From NCBI RefSeq assembly GCF_051014445.1, contig NW_027488366.1, forward strand, positions 16,758,001 through 16,822,000: DNA of 64,000 nucleotides, in the 5' to 3' direction. The notes below the pieces were generated by a model that saw only the letters and a program-made list of their open reading frames with translations, was not told the origin of the DNA and ran no database searches. Every line of letters begins with the position of its first letter. The stretch's first letter is position 1. The position numbers and the translations under genes were made by a program. This document shows, piece by piece, positions 1 to 13,866 of the stretch. The DNA comes from Colletes latitarsis (lineage: Eukaryota > Arthropoda > Insecta > Hymenoptera > Colletidae).

Positions 1-2670
1 TTATCAAGACCAGGTTTAATCGACTGTTTCAGTGTGGTCCAACATTACTACGTGATCCAAACCAGAAAAAACCCAGGATCCGTTCAACAAGTATGTGAAG
101 AATGCGAAAGTATGAGTCTGATGCGTGAAAATCCCAGGCCTAACCTAGACCTAACATGCGTTATCCTCAAAAATATTGATCGAAACCTGGTTTATTCGAC
201 TGTTTCAGTGTGGTACCACATTACTAGGTGACCCAAACCAGAAAAAACCCAGGATCTGTTCAACAAGTATGTGAAAAACGCGAAAGTATGAGCCTGATGA
301 GGGCAAATCCCAGACCTATCCCAGACCAAACTTGCGTTATCCTCTAAAATATTGATCGAAACCAGGTTTAATCGACTGTTTCAGTGTGGTCCCACATTAC
401 TACGTGATCCAAACCAGAAAAAACCCAGGATCCGTTCAACAAGTATGTGAAGAATGCGAAAGTATGAGTCTGATGCGTGAAAATCCCAGGCCTAACCTAG
501 ACCTAACATGCGTTATCCTCAAAAATATTGATCGAAACCTGGTTTAATCGACTGTTTCAGTGTGGTACCACATTACTACGTGACCCAAACCAGAAAAAAC
601 CCAGGATCTGTTCAACAAGTATGTGAAAAACGCGAAAGTATGCGCCTGATGAGGGCAAATCCCAGACCTATCCCAGACCAAACTTGCGTTATCCTCTAAA
701 ATATTGATCGAAACCTGGTTTAATCGACTGTTTGAGTGTGGTCCCACATTACTACGTGATCCAAACCAGAAAAAACCCAGGATCCGTTCAACAAGTATGT
801 GAAGAATGCGAAAGTATGAGTCTGATGCGTGAAAATCCCAGGCCTAACCTAGACCTGACATGCGTTATCCTCTAAAATATTGATCGAAACCAGGTTTAAT
901 TGACTGTTTCAGCGTGGTACCACATTACTACGTGATACAATCCAGAAAAAGCCCAGGATCTAGCCATGAAGTATGAGAAATATGCGAAAGTATGAGCCTG
1001 ATGAGGGCAAATTCTAGACCTAACCCAGACCTAACATGCGTTGTCCTCTAAAATATTTATCAAGACCAGGTTTAATCGACTGTTCCAGTGTGGTCCCACA
1101 TTACTACGTGATCGAAACCAGAAAAAACCCAGAATCCGTTCAACAAGTATGTGAAGAATGCGAAAGTATGAGTCTGATGCGTGAAAATCCCAGGCCTAAC
1201 CTAGACATAACTTTCGTTATCCTCTAGAATATTGATCGAAACCAGGTTTAGTGGGCTGTTTCAGTGTGGTACCACATTACTATGTGATCCGAACCAGAAA
1301 ATAGCCCAGGATCTATCCATGAAGTATAAGAAATGTGCGAAAGTATGAGCCTGATGAGGGCAAATCCTAGACCTTACCCAGACCTAACATGCGTTATCCT
1401 CAAAAATATTTATCAAGACCAGGTTTAACTGAATGTTTCAGGGTGGTACCACATTACTGCGTGATCCATACCAGAAAAAACCCAGGATCTGTTCAACAAG
1501 TATGTGAAAAATGCGAAAGCATGAGTCTGATGAGAGCAAATCCCAGGCCTAACCTAGACATAACTTTCGTTATCCTCTAGAATATTGATCGAAACCAGGT
1601 TTAGTGGGCTGTTTCAGTGTGGTACCACATTACTGCGCGATCCAAACCAGAAAAAACCCAGGATCTGTTCAACAAGTATGTGAAAAATGCGAAAGTATGA
1701 CCCTGATGTGGGCAAATCCCAGACCTATCCCAGACCTAACTTGCGTTGTCCTCTAAGATATTTATGGAAACCAGGTTTAATTGACTGTTTCAGTGTTGTA
1801 CTTCATTACTACGTGATCCAATCCAGAAAAAGCCCAGGATCTAGCCATCAAGTATGAGAAATATGCGAAAGTATGAGCCTGACGAGAGCAAATCCTAGAC
1901 CTAACCCAGACCTAACATGCGTTATCCTCTAAAATATTTATCAGGACCAGGTTTAATTGATTGCTTCAGTGTGGTCCCACGTTACTACGTGATCCAAACC
2001 AGAAAAAACCCAGGATCCGTTCAACAGGTATGTGAAGAATGCGAAAGAATGAGTCTGATGAGTGAAAATCCCAGGGCTAACCTAGCCCTAACATGCATTA
2101 TCCTCTAAAATATTGATCCAAACCAGGTTTAGTGGACTGTTTTAGTGTGGTACCACTTTACTACGTGATCCAAAGCAGAAAAAACCCTCGATCAGGTCAA
2201 CATGTATGTTAGAACTGCGAAAGTATGACCCTGATGACGGCAAATCCCAGGCCTAACCTAGACCTAGCATGAATTATTCTCTAAAATATTGATCCAAACC
2301 AGGTTTATTTGAATGTTTCAGTGTGGTACCACTTTACTACGTGATCCAAAGCAGAAAAAACCCTCGATCAGGTCAACATGTATGTTAGAACTGCGAAAGT
2401 ATGACCCTGATGAGGGCAAATCCCAGGCCTAACCTAGTACCTAACTTGCGTTATCCTCTAAAATATTGATCGAAACCAGGTTTAATTGTCTGTTTCAGTG
2501 TTGTACTTCATTACTACGTGATGCAATCCAGAAAAAGCCCAGGATCCGTTCAACAGGTATGTGAAGAATGCGAAAGAATGAGTGTGATGAGTGAAAATCC
2601 CAGGCCTTACCTAGACCTAACATGCGTTATCCTCAGGAATATTGATCGAAACCTGGTTTAATCGACTGTT

Positions 2671-4786
2671 CCAGTGTGGTACCACATTACTACGTGAACC
2701 ATACCAGAAAAAACCCAGGATCCGTTCAACAAGTATCTGAAGAATGCGAAAGTATGAGTCTGATGAGTGAAAATCTCAGGGCTAACCTAGCCCTAACATG
2801 CATTATCCTCTAAAATATTGATCCAAACCAGGTTTAGTGGACTGTTTCAGTGTGGTACCACATTACTACGTGATCCAATCCAGAAATAGCCCAGGATCTA
2901 GCCATGAAGTATGAGAAATATGCGAAAGTGTGAGCCTGATGAGGGCAAATCCTAGACCTAACCCAGACCTAACATGTGTTATCATCTAAAATATTTATCA
3001 AGACCTGGTTTACTTGAATGTTTCAGTGTGGTACCACATTACTACGTGATCTAAACCAGAAAAAACCCAGGGTCCGTTCAACAAGTATGTGAAGAATGCG
3101 AAAGTATGAGTCTGATGAGTGAAAATCCTCGGCCTAACCTAGACCTAACATGCGTTATCCTCAAAAATATTGATCGAAACCAGGTTTAATCGACTGTTTC
3201 AGTGTGGTACCACATTACTACGTGATCCAAACCAGAAAAAAACCCAGGATCTGTTCAACAAGTATGTGAAGTATGCGAAAGTATGAGTCTGATGAGGGCA
3301 AATCCCAGACCTATCCCAGACATAACATGCGTTATCCTCAAAAATATTGATCGAAACCAGGTTTAATTGTCTGTTTCAGTGTTGTACTTCATTACCACGT
3401 GATGCAATCCAGAAAAAGCCCAGGATCCGTTCAACAGGTATGTGAAGAATGCGAAAGAATGAGTGTGATGAGTGAAAATCCCAGGCCTTACCTAGACCTA
3501 ACATGCGTTATCCTCAAGAATATTGATCGAAACCTGGTTTAATCGACTGTTTCAGTGTGGTACCACATTACTATGTGATCCAAACCAGAAAATAGCCCAG
3601 GATCTATCCATGAAGTATAAGAAATGTGCGAAAGTATAAGCCTGATGAGGGCAAATCCTAGACCTAACCCAGACCTAACATGCGTTATCCTCAAAAATAT
3701 TTATCAAGACCAGGTTTAACTGAATGTTCCAGTGTGGTACCACATTACTACGTGAACCATACCAGAAAAAACCCAGGATCCGTTCAACAAGTATCTGAAG
3801 AATGCGAAAGTATGAGTCTGATGAGTGAAAATCTCAGGGCTAACCTAGCCCTAACATGCATTATCCTCTAAAATATTGATCCAAACCAGGTTTAGTGGAC
3901 TGTTTCAGTGTGGTACCACATTACTACGTGATCCAATCCAGAAATAGCCCAGGATCTAGCCATGAAGTATGAGAAATATGCGAAAGTATGAGCCTGATGA
4001 GGGCAAATCCTAGACCTAACCCAGACCTAACATGTGTTATCATCTAAAATATTTATCAAGACCTGGTTTACTTGAATGTTTCAGTGTGGTACCACATTAC
4101 TACGTGATCCAAACCAGAAAAAACCCAGGGTCCGTTCAACAAGTTTGTGAAGAATGCGAAAGTATGAGTCTGATGAGTGAAAATCCTCGGCCTAACCTAG
4201 ACCTAACATGCGTTATCCTCAAAAATATTGATCGAAACCAGGTTTAATCGACTGTTTCAGTGTGGTACCACATTACTACGTGATCCAAACCAGAAAAAAA
4301 CCCAGGATCTGTTCAACAAGTATGTGAAGTATGCGAAAGTATGAGTCTGATGAGGGCAAATCCCAGACCTATCCCAGACATAACATGCGTTATCCTCAAA
4401 AATATTGATCGAAACCAGGTTTAATTGTCTGTTTCAGTGTTGTACTTCATTACCACGTGATGCAATCCAGAAAAAGCCCAGGATCCGTTCAACAGGTATG
4501 TGAAGAATGCGAAAGAATGAGTGTGATGAGTGAAAATCCCAGGCCTTACCTAGACCTAACATGCGTTATCCTCAAGAATATTGATCGAAACCTGGTTTAA
4601 TCGACTGTTTCAGTGTGGTACCACATTACTATGTGATCCAAACCAGAAAATAGCCCAGGATCTATCCATGAAGTATAAGAAATGTGCGAAAGTATAAGCC
4701 TGATGAGGGCAAATCCTAGACCTAACCCAGACCTAACATGCGTTATCCTCAAAAATATTTATCAAGACCAGGTTTAACTGAATGTT
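2671..4786 (+). repeat. Higher-order repeat, 6 monomers (1,058 bp), two copies
   Basis: Rare variants recur exactly 1,058 bp apart: ACATGTGTTATCATC at 2971 and 4029, TTTAATTGTCTG at 3362 and 4420, and CCAGTGTGG with the GTGAACCATACCAG context at 2671 and 3729. The unit just upstream (2481 to 3362) is 881 bp, a 5-monomer version of the same unit. Copies diverge after about 4784. Confidence 0.85.
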
Positions 4787-5424
4787 TCAGGGTGGTACCA
4801 CATTACTGCGTGATCCATACCAGAAAAAACCCAGGATCTGATCAACAAGTATGTGAAAAATGCGAAAGCATGAGTCTGATGAGAGCAAATCCCAGGCCTA
4901 ACCTAGACATAACATGCGTTGTCCTCTAAAATATTGATGGAAACCAGGTTTAATTGACTGTTTCAGTGTTGTACTTCATTACTACGTGATGCAATCCAGA
5001 AAAAGCCCAGGATCTACCCATGAAGTATGAGAAATATGCGAAAGTATGAGCCTGATGAGGGCAAATCCTAGACCTAACCCAAACCTAACATGCGTTATCC
5101 TCTAAAATATTGATCCAAACCGGGTTTAATGGACTGCTTCAGTGTGGTACCACTTTACTACGTGATCCAAAGCGGAAAAAACCCTCGATCAGGTCAACGT
5201 GTATGTTAAAACTGCGAAAGTATGACCCTGATGAGGGCAAATCCCAGGCCTAACCTAGACCTAACATGCGTTGTCCTCTAAGATATTGATGGAATCCAGG
5301 TTTAATTGACTGTTTCAGTGTTGTACTTCATTACTACGTGATGCAATCCAGAAAAAGGCCAGGATCTAGCCATCAAGTATGAGAAATATGCGAAAGAATG
5401 AGCCTGATGAGAGCAAATCCCCGA

Positions 5425-5441
5425 CCTAACCTAGACCTAAC
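5425..5441 (+). repeat. Telomere-like CCTAAC pair inside a monomer (representative)
   Basis: CCTAACCTAGACCTAAC contains two CCTAAC hexamers 11 bp apart, that is TTAGG motifs on the minus strand. Most monomers have this or a related version (CCTATCCCAGACCTAAC, CCTAACCCAGACCTAAC) before GCGTTATCCTC. Insect telomeres are commonly (TTAGG)n; the functional relevance here is inference. The retroelement is inserted directly after one such CCTAAC. Confidence 0.6.
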
Positions 5442-6169
5442 ATGAATTATTCTCTAAAATATTGATCAAAACCAGGTTTAATTGACTGTTTCAGTGTGGT
5501 ACCACATTACTACGTGATCCAAACCAGAAAAAACCCAGGATCCGTTTAACAAGTATGAGAAGAATGCGAAAGTATGAGTCTGATGAGTGAAAATCCCAGG
5601 CCTAACCTAGACCTAACATGCGTTATCCTCAAAAATATTGATCGAAACCTGGTTTAATCGACTGTTTCAGTGTGGTACCACATTACCATGCGATCCAAAC
5701 CAGAAAATAACCCAGGATCTGTTCAACGAGTATGTGAAGTGTGCGAAAGTATGAGTCTGATGAGGGCAAATCCCAGACCTATCCCAGACCTAACATGCGT
5801 TATCCTCTAAAATATTGATCGAAACCAGGTTTAATCGACTGTTTCAGTGTGGTACCACATTACTATGCGATCCAAACCAGAAAATAACACAGGATCTGCC
5901 AAACGAGTATCTGAAGTGTGCGAAAGTATGAGCCTGATGAGAGCAAATCCCAGACCTAACCTAGACCTAACATGAATTATTCTCTAAAATATTGATCGCA
6001 ACCAGGTTTAATTGACTGTTTCAGTGTGGTACCACATTACTAAGTGATCCAAACCAGAAAAAGCCCAGGATCAGTACAACAAGTATGTGAAAAACGCGAA
6101 AGTCTGAGCCTGATGAGGGCGAATCCCAGACCTATGCCAGACCTAACTTGCGTTATCCTCTAAAATATT

Positions 6170-7965
6170 GATCGAAACCAGGTTTAATTGACTGTTTCAG
6201 CGTGGTACCACATTACTACGTGATCCAAACCAGAAAAAACCCAGGATCCGTTTAACAAGTATGAGAAGAATGCGAAAGTATGAGTCTGATGAGTGAAAAT
6301 CCCAGGCCTAACCTAGACCTAACATGCGTTATCCTCAAAAATATTGATCGAAACCTGGTTTAATCGACTGTTTCAGTGTGGTACCACATTACCATGCGAT
6401 CCAAACCAGAAAATAACCCAGGATCTGTTCAACGAGTATGTGAAGTGTGCGAAAGTATGAGTCTGATGAGGGCAAATCCCAGACCTATCCCAGACCTAAC
6501 ATGCGTTATCCTCTAAAATATTGATCGAAACCAGGTTTAATCGACTGTTTCAGTGTGGTCCCACATTACTACGTGATCCAAACCAGAAACAACCCAGGAT
6601 CCGTTCAACAAGTATGTGAAGAATGCGAAAGTATGAGTCTGATGAGTGAAAATCCCAGGACTAACCTAGACCTAACATGCGTTATCCTCAAAAATATTGA
6701 TCGAAACCTGGCTTAATCGACTGTTTCAGTGTGGTACCACATTACTATGCGATCCAAACCAGAAAATAACACAGGATCTGCCAAACGAGTATCTGAAGTG
6801 TGCGAAAGTATGAGCCTGATGACAGCAAATCCCAGACCTAACCTAGACCTAACATGAATTATTCTCTAAAATATTGATCGCAACCAGGTTTAATTGACTG
6901 TTTCAGTGTGGTACCACATTACTAAGTGATCTAAACCAGAAAAAGCGCAGGATCAGTACAACAAGTATGTGAAAAACGCGAAAGTCTGAGCCTGATGAGG
7001 GCGAATCCCAGACCTATGCCAGACCTAACTTGCGTTATCCTCTAAAATATTGATCGAAACCAGGTTTAATTGACTGTTTCAGCGTGGTACCACATTACTA
7101 CGTGATACAATCCAGAAACAGCCCAGAATCTAGCCATGAAGTATGAGAAATATGCGAAAGTATGAGCCTGATGATGGCAAATCCAAGACCTAACCCAAAC
7201 CTAACATGAGTTATCCTCTAAAATATTTATCAAGACCAGGTTTAATTGAATGTTTCAGTGTGGTACCACATTACTACGTGAACCAAACCAGAAAAAACCC
7301 TGTATCTGTTCAACAAGTATGTGAAGTGTGCGAAAGTATGAGTCTGATGAGGGCAAATCCCAGACCTATCCCAGACCTAACATGCGTTATCCTCTAAAAT
7401 ATTTATCAAGACCAGGTTTAGTTGATTGTTTCAGTGTGGTCCCACATTATTACGTGATCCAAACCAGAAAAAACCCAGGATCCGTTCAACAAGTATGTGA
7501 AGAATGCGAAAGTATGAGTCTGATGAGTGAAAATCCCTGACCTAACCTAGACCTAACATGCGTTATCCTCTAAAATGTTGATCCAAACCAGGTTTAATGG
7601 ACTGTTTCAGTGTGGTACCACACTACTACGTGATCCAAACCAGAAAAAACCCAGGATCTGTTCAACAAGTATGTGAAAAACGCGAAGGTATGAGCCTGAT
7701 GTGGGCAAATCCCAGACCTATCCCAGACCTAACTTGCGTTGTCCTCTAAGATATTGATGGAAACCAGGTTTAATTGACTGTTTCAGTGTTGTACTTCATT
7801 ACTACGTGATGCAATCCAGAAAAAGCCCAGGATCTAGCCATCAAGTATGAGAAATATGCGAAAGAATGAGCCTGATGAGAGCAAATCCCAGACCTAACCT
7901 AGACCTAACATGAATTATTCTCTAATATATTGATCGAAACCAGGTTTAGTTGACCGTTTCAGTGT
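6170..7965 (+). repeat. Segmental duplication, copy 1 (partner 28251-30046)
   Basis: Variants line up with the partner at a constant offset of 22,081 bp: ACCATGCGATCC at 6391 and 28472, CTGGCTTAATCG near 6708 and 28789, and the AACATGAGTTATCC monomer at 7206 and 29287. Colinearity over about ten monomers implies duplication of a block rather than repeated local amplification of single monomers. Confidence 0.75.
7609..7624 (+). repeat. 16-bp perfect dyad AGTGTGGTACCACACT (representative)
   Basis: The monomer core GTGGTACCAC is a perfect 10-bp palindrome centred on a KpnI site. In monomers that continue with ACT it extends to 16 bp. It occurs in a large fraction of monomers in both arms. Other subtypes break it with single or few changes (GTGGTCCCAC, GTTGTACTTC). 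Short dyads that can extrude as cruciforms have been proposed as a feature of centromeric satellites lacking CENP-B boxes; any such role here is inference. Confidence 0.7.
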
Positions 7966-8139
7966 GGTACCACATTACTACGTGATCCAAACCTGAAAAA
8001 ACCCAGGATCAGTTCAACAAGTATGTGAAAAACGCGAAAGTATGAGCCTGATGAGGGCGAATCCCAGACCTATGCCAGACCTAACTTGCGTTATCCTCTA
8101 AAATATTGATCGAAACGAGGTTTAATTGACTGTTTCAGT

Positions 8140-10340
8140 GTGGTACCGCACTACTACGTGACCCAATCCAGAAAAAACCCAGGATCCGTTCAACAAGTAT
8201 GAGAAGAATGCGAAAGTATGAGTCTGATGAGTGAAAATCCCAGGCCTAACCTAGACCTAACATGCGTTATCCTCAAAAATATTGATCGAAACCTGGTTTA
8301 ATCGACTGCTTCAGTGTGGTACCACATTACTATGCGATCCAAACCAGAAAATAACCCAGGATCTGTTCAACGAGTATGTGAAGTGTGCGAAAGTATGAGT
8401 CTGATGAGGGCAAATCCCAGACCTATCCCAGACCTAACATGCGTTATCCTCTAAAATATTTATCAAGACCAGGTTTAATTGATTGTTTCAGTGTGGTCCC
8501 ACATTGCTACGTGATCCAAACCAGAAAAAACCCAGGATCCGTTCAACAAGTATGTGAAGAATGCGAAAGCATGAGTCTGATGAGTGAAAATCCCAGACCT
8601 AACCTAGACCTAACATGCGTTATCCTCTAAAATGTTGATCCAAACCAGGTTTAATGGAGTGTTTCAGTGTGGCACCACACTACTACGTGATCCAAACCAG
8701 AAAAAACCCAGGATCTGTTCAACAAGTATGTGAAAAACGCGAAAGTATGAGTCTGATGAGTGAAAATCCCAGACCTAACCTAGACCTAACATGCGTTATC
8801 CTCTAAAATGTTGATCCAAACCAGGTTTAATGGACTGTTTCAGTGTGGTACCACACTACTACGTGATCCAAACCAGAAAAAGCCCAGGATCAGTTCAACA
8901 AGTATGTGAAAAACGCGAAAGTATGAGCCTGATGAGGGCGAATCCCAGACCTATGCCAGACCTAACTTGCGTTATCCTCTAAAATATTGATCGAAACGAG
9001 GTTTAATTGACTGTTTCAGCGTGGTACCACATTACTACGTGATACAATCCAGAAACAGCCCAGGATCTAGCCATGAGGTATGAGAAATATGCGAAAGTAT
9101 GAGCCTGACGAGGGCAAATCCTAGACCTAACCCAGACCTAACATGCGTTATCCTCTAAAATATTTATCAAGACAAGGTTTAATTGATTGTTTCTGTGTGG
9201 TCCCACATTACTACGTGATCCAAACCAGCAAAAACCCAGGATCCGTTCAACAAGTATGAGAAGAATGCGAAAGTATGAGTCTGATGAGTGAAAATCCCAG
9301 GCCTAACCTAGACCTAACATGCGTTATCCTCAAAAATATTGATCGAAACCTGGTTTAATCGACTGTTTCAGTGTGGTACCACATTACTATGCTATCCAAA
9401 CCAGAAAATAACCCAGGATCTGTTCAACGAGTATGTGAAAAACACGAAAGTATGAGCCTGATGTGGGCAAATCCCAGACCTATCCCAGACCTAACTTGCG
9501 TTGCCCTCTAAGATATTGATGGAAACCAGGTTTAATTGACTGTTTCAGTGTTGTACTTCATTACTACGTGATGCAATCCAGAAAAAGCCCAGGATCTAGC
9601 CATCAAGTATGAGAAATATGCGAAAGAATGAGCCTGATGAGTGAAAATCCCAGACCTAACCTAGACCTAACATGAATTATTCTCTAAAATATTGATCAAA
9701 ACTAGGTTTAATTGACTGTTTCAGTGTGGTACCACATTACTACGTGATCCAAGCCAGAAAAAACCCAGGATCCGTTCAACAAGTATGAGAAGAATGCGAA
9801 AGTATGAGTCTGATGAGTGAAAATCCCAGGCCTAACCTAGACCTAACATGCGTTATCCTCAAAAATATTGATCGAAACCTGGTTTAATCGACTGTTTCAG
9901 TGTGGTACCACAATACTATGTGATCCAAACCAGAAAATAACCCAGGATCTGCTCAACGAGTATGTGAAGTGTGCGAAAGTATGAGTCTGATGCGGGCAAA
10001 TCCAAGACCTAACCCAAACCTAACATGAGTTATCCTCTAAAATATTTATCAAGACCAGGATTAATTGAATGTTTCAGTGTGGTACCACATTACTACGTGA
10101 ACCAAACCAGAAAAAACCCTGTATCTGTTCAACAAGTATGTGAAGTGTGCGAAAGTATGAGTCTGATGAGGGCAAATCCCAGACCTATCCCAGACCTAAC
10201 ATGCGTTATCCTCTAAAATATTTATCAAGACCAGGTTTAATTGATTGTTTCAGTGTGGTCCCACATTACTATGTGATCCAAACCAGAAAAAACCCAGGAT
10301 CCGTTCAACAAGTATGTGAAGAATGCGAAAGTATGAGTCT
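8140..10340 (+). repeat. Segmental duplication, copy 1 (partner 30926-33830)
   Basis: This block follows 6170-7965 in the same order as its partner, with the offset stepping by whole monomers: 22,786 bp (8385 and 31171), 23,138 bp (the AACACGAAAG variant at 9441 and 32579), then 23,490 bp (10147 and 33637). Each step of 352 bp is two monomers gained in the downstream copy. Confidence 0.7.
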
Positions 10341-13300
10341 GATGAGTGAAAATCCCAGACCTAACCTAGACCTAACATGCGTTATCCTCTAAAATGTTGA
10401 TCCAAACCAGGTTTAATGGACTGTTTCAGTGTGGTACCACACTACTACGTGATCCAAACCAGAAAAAACCCAGGATCTGTTCAACAAGTATGTGAAAAAC
10501 GCGAAAGTATGAGCCTGATGTGGGCAAATCCCAGACCTATCCCAGACCTAACTTGCGTTGTCCTCTAAGATATTGATGGAAACCAGGTTTAATTGACTGT
10601 TTCAGTGTTGTACTTCATTACTACGTGATGCAATCCAGAAAAAGCCCAGGATCTAGCCATCAAGTATGAGAAATATGCGAAAGAATGAGCCTGATGAGAG
10701 CAAATCCCAGACCTAACCTAGACCTAACATGAATTATTCTCTAATATATTGATCGAAACCAGGTTTAGTTGACTGTTTCAGTGTGGTCCCACATTACTAC
10801 GTGATCCAAACCAGAAACAACCCAGGATCCGTTCAACAAGTATGTGAAGAATGCGATAGTATGAGTCTGATGAGTGAAAATCCCAGGCCTAACCTAGACC
10901 TAACATGCGTTATCCTCAAAAATATTGATCGAAACCTGGTTTAATCGACTGTTTCAGTGTGGTACCACATTACTATGCGATCCAAACCAGAAAATAACAC
11001 GGGATCTGTCAAACGAGTATGTGAAGTGTGCGAAAGTATGAGCCTGATGAGAGCAAATCCCAGACCTAACCTAGACCTAACATGAATTATTCTCTAAAAT
11101 ATTGATCGAAACCAGGTTTAATTGACTGTTTCAGTGTGGTACCACATTACTACGTGAACCAAACCAGAAAAAACCCTGTATCTGTTCAACAAGTATGTGA
11201 AGTGTGCGAAAGTATGAGTCCGATGAGGGCAAATCCCAGACCTATCCCAGACCTAACATGCGTTTTCCTCTAAAATATTTATCAAGACCAGGTTTAGTTG
11301 ACTGTTTCAGTGTGGTCCCACATTACTACGTGATCCAAACCAGAAACAACCCAGGATCCGTTCAACAAGTATGTGAAGAATGCGAAAGTATGAGTCTGAT
11401 GAGTGAAAATCCCAGGCCTAACCTAGACCTAACATGCGTTATCCTCAAAAATATTGATCGAAACCTGGATTCATCGACTGTTTCAGTGTGGTACCACATT
11501 ACGATGCGATCCAAACCAGAAAATTACACAGGATCTGTCAAACGAGTATGTGAAAAACGCGAAAGTATGAGCCTGATGAGGGAAAATCCCAGACCTATCC
11601 CAGACCTAACTTGCGTTATCCTCTAAAATATTGATCGAAACCAGGTTTAATTGACTGTTTCTGTGTGGTACCACATTACTACGTGATACAATCCAGAAAT
11701 AGCCCAGGATATAGCCATGAAGTATGAGAAATATGCGAAAGTATGAGCCTGATGAGAGCAAATCCCAGACCTAGCCTAGACCTAACATGAATTATTCTCT
11801 AATATAATGATCGAATCCAGGTTTAATCGGCTGTTTCAGTGTGGTACCACACTACTACGTGACCCAATCCAGAAAAAACCCAGGATCTGTTCAACGAGTG
11901 TGTGAAGTGTGCGAAAGTATGAGTCTGATGCGGGCAAATCCAAGACCTAACCCAAACCTAACATGAGTTATCCTCTAAAATATTTATCAAGACCAGGATT
12001 AATTGAATGTTTCAGTGTGGTACCACATTACTACGTGAACCAAACCAGAAAAAACCCTGTATCTGTTCAACAAGTATGTGAAGTGTGCGAAAGTATGAGT
12101 CTGATGAGGGCAAATCCCAGACCTATCCCAGACCTAACATGCGTTATCCTCTAAAATATTTATCAAGACCAGGTTTAATTGATTGTTTCAGTGTGGTCCC
12201 ACATTACTATGTGATCCAAACCAGAAAAAACCCAGGATCCGTTCAACAAGTATGTGAAGAATGCGAAAGTATGAGTCTGATGAGTGAAAATCCCAGACCT
12301 AACCTAGACCTAACATGCGTTATCCTCTAAAATGTTGATCCAAACCAGGTTTAATGGACTGTTTCAGTGTGGTACCACACTACTACGTGATCCAAACCAG
12401 AAAAAACCCAGGATCTGTTCAACAAGTATGTGACAAACGCGAAAGTATGAGCCTGATGTGGGCAAATCCCAGACCTATCCCAGACCTAACTTGCGTTGTC
12501 CTCTAAGATATTGATGGAAACCAGGTTTAATTGACTGTTTCAGTGTTGTACTTCATTACTACGCGATGCAATCCAGAAAAAGCCCAGGATCTAGCCATCA
12601 AGTATGAGAAATATGCGAAAGAATGAGCCTGATGAGAGCAAATCCCAGACCTAACCTAGACCTAACATGAATTATTCTCTAATATATTGATCGAAACCAG
12701 GTTTAGTTGACTGTTTCAGTGTGGTCCCACATTACTACGTGATCCAAACCAGAAACAACCCAGGATCCGTTCAACAAGTATGTGAAGAATGCGATAGTAT
12801 GAGTCTGATGAGTGAAAATCCCAGGCCTAACCTAGACCTAACATGCGTTATCCTCAAAAATATTGATCGAAACCTGGTTTAATCGACTGTTTCAGTGTGG
12901 TACCACATTACTATGCGATCCAAACCAGAAAATAACACGGGATCTGTCAAACGAGTATGTGAAGTGTGCGAAAGTATGAGCCTGATGAGAGCAAATCCCA
13001 GACCTAACCTAGACCTAACATGAATTATTCTCTAAAATATTGATCGAAACCAGGTTTAATTGACTGTTTCAGTGTGGTACCACATTACTACGTGAACCAA
13101 ACCAGAAAAAACCCTGTATCTGTTCAACAAGTATGTGAAGTGTGCGAAAGTATGAGTCCGATGAGGGCAAATCCCAGACCTATCCCAGACCTAACATGCG
13201 TTTTCCTCTAAAATATTTATCAAGACCAGGTTTAGTTGACTGTTTCAGTGTGGTCCCACATTACTACGTGATCCAAACCAGAAACAACCCAGGATCCGTT

Positions 13301-13866
13301 CAACGAGTATGTGAAGAATGCGAAAGTATGAGTCTGATGAGTGAAAATCCCAGGCCTAACCTAGACCTAACATGCGTTATCCTCAAAAATATTGATCGAA
13401 ACCTGGATTCATCGACTGTTTCAGTGTGGTACCACATTACGATGCGATCCAAACCAGAAAATTACACAGGATCTGTCAAACGAGTATGTGAAAAACGCGA
13501 AAGTATGAGCCTGATGAGGGAAAATCCCAGACCTATCCCAGACCTAACTTGCGTTATCCTCTAAAATATTGATCGAAACCAGGTTTAATTGACTGTTTCT
13601 GTGTGGTACCACATTACTACGTGATACAATCCAGAAATAGCCCAGGATATAGCCATGAAGTATGAGAAATATGCGAAAGTATGAGCCTGATGAGAGCAAA
13701 TCCCAGACCTAGCCTAGACCTAACATGAATTATTCTCTAATATAATGATCGAATCCAGGTTTAATCGGCTGTTTCAGTGTGGTACCACACTACTACGTGA
13801 CCCAATCCAGAAAAAACCCAGGATCTGTTCAACGAGTATGTGAAGTGTGCGGAAGTATGAGTCTGA
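10025..13866 (+). repeat. Higher-order repeat, 11 monomers (1,938 bp), two copies
   Basis: Equivalent variants recur 1,938 bp apart: the AACATGAGTTATCC monomer at 10025 and 11963, CTAATATATT at 10741 and 12679, and the GCGTTTTCCTC monomer at 11204 and 13142. The copies are nearly identical by eye and diverge only after about 13866, which suggests a recent unequal exchange. Confidence 0.87.

Noticed and set aside
11204..11626. 140-codon open frame in the satellite, repeated at 13142-13564, plus dozens of 60-112 codon frames
   Set aside because: They are the repeat read in one frame across adjacent monomers; 176 is not a multiple of three, so the frame changes every monomer. The longer ones occur only where CTCAAAAATATT replaces CTCTAAAATATT and removes a stop. 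There is no protein-like conservation.
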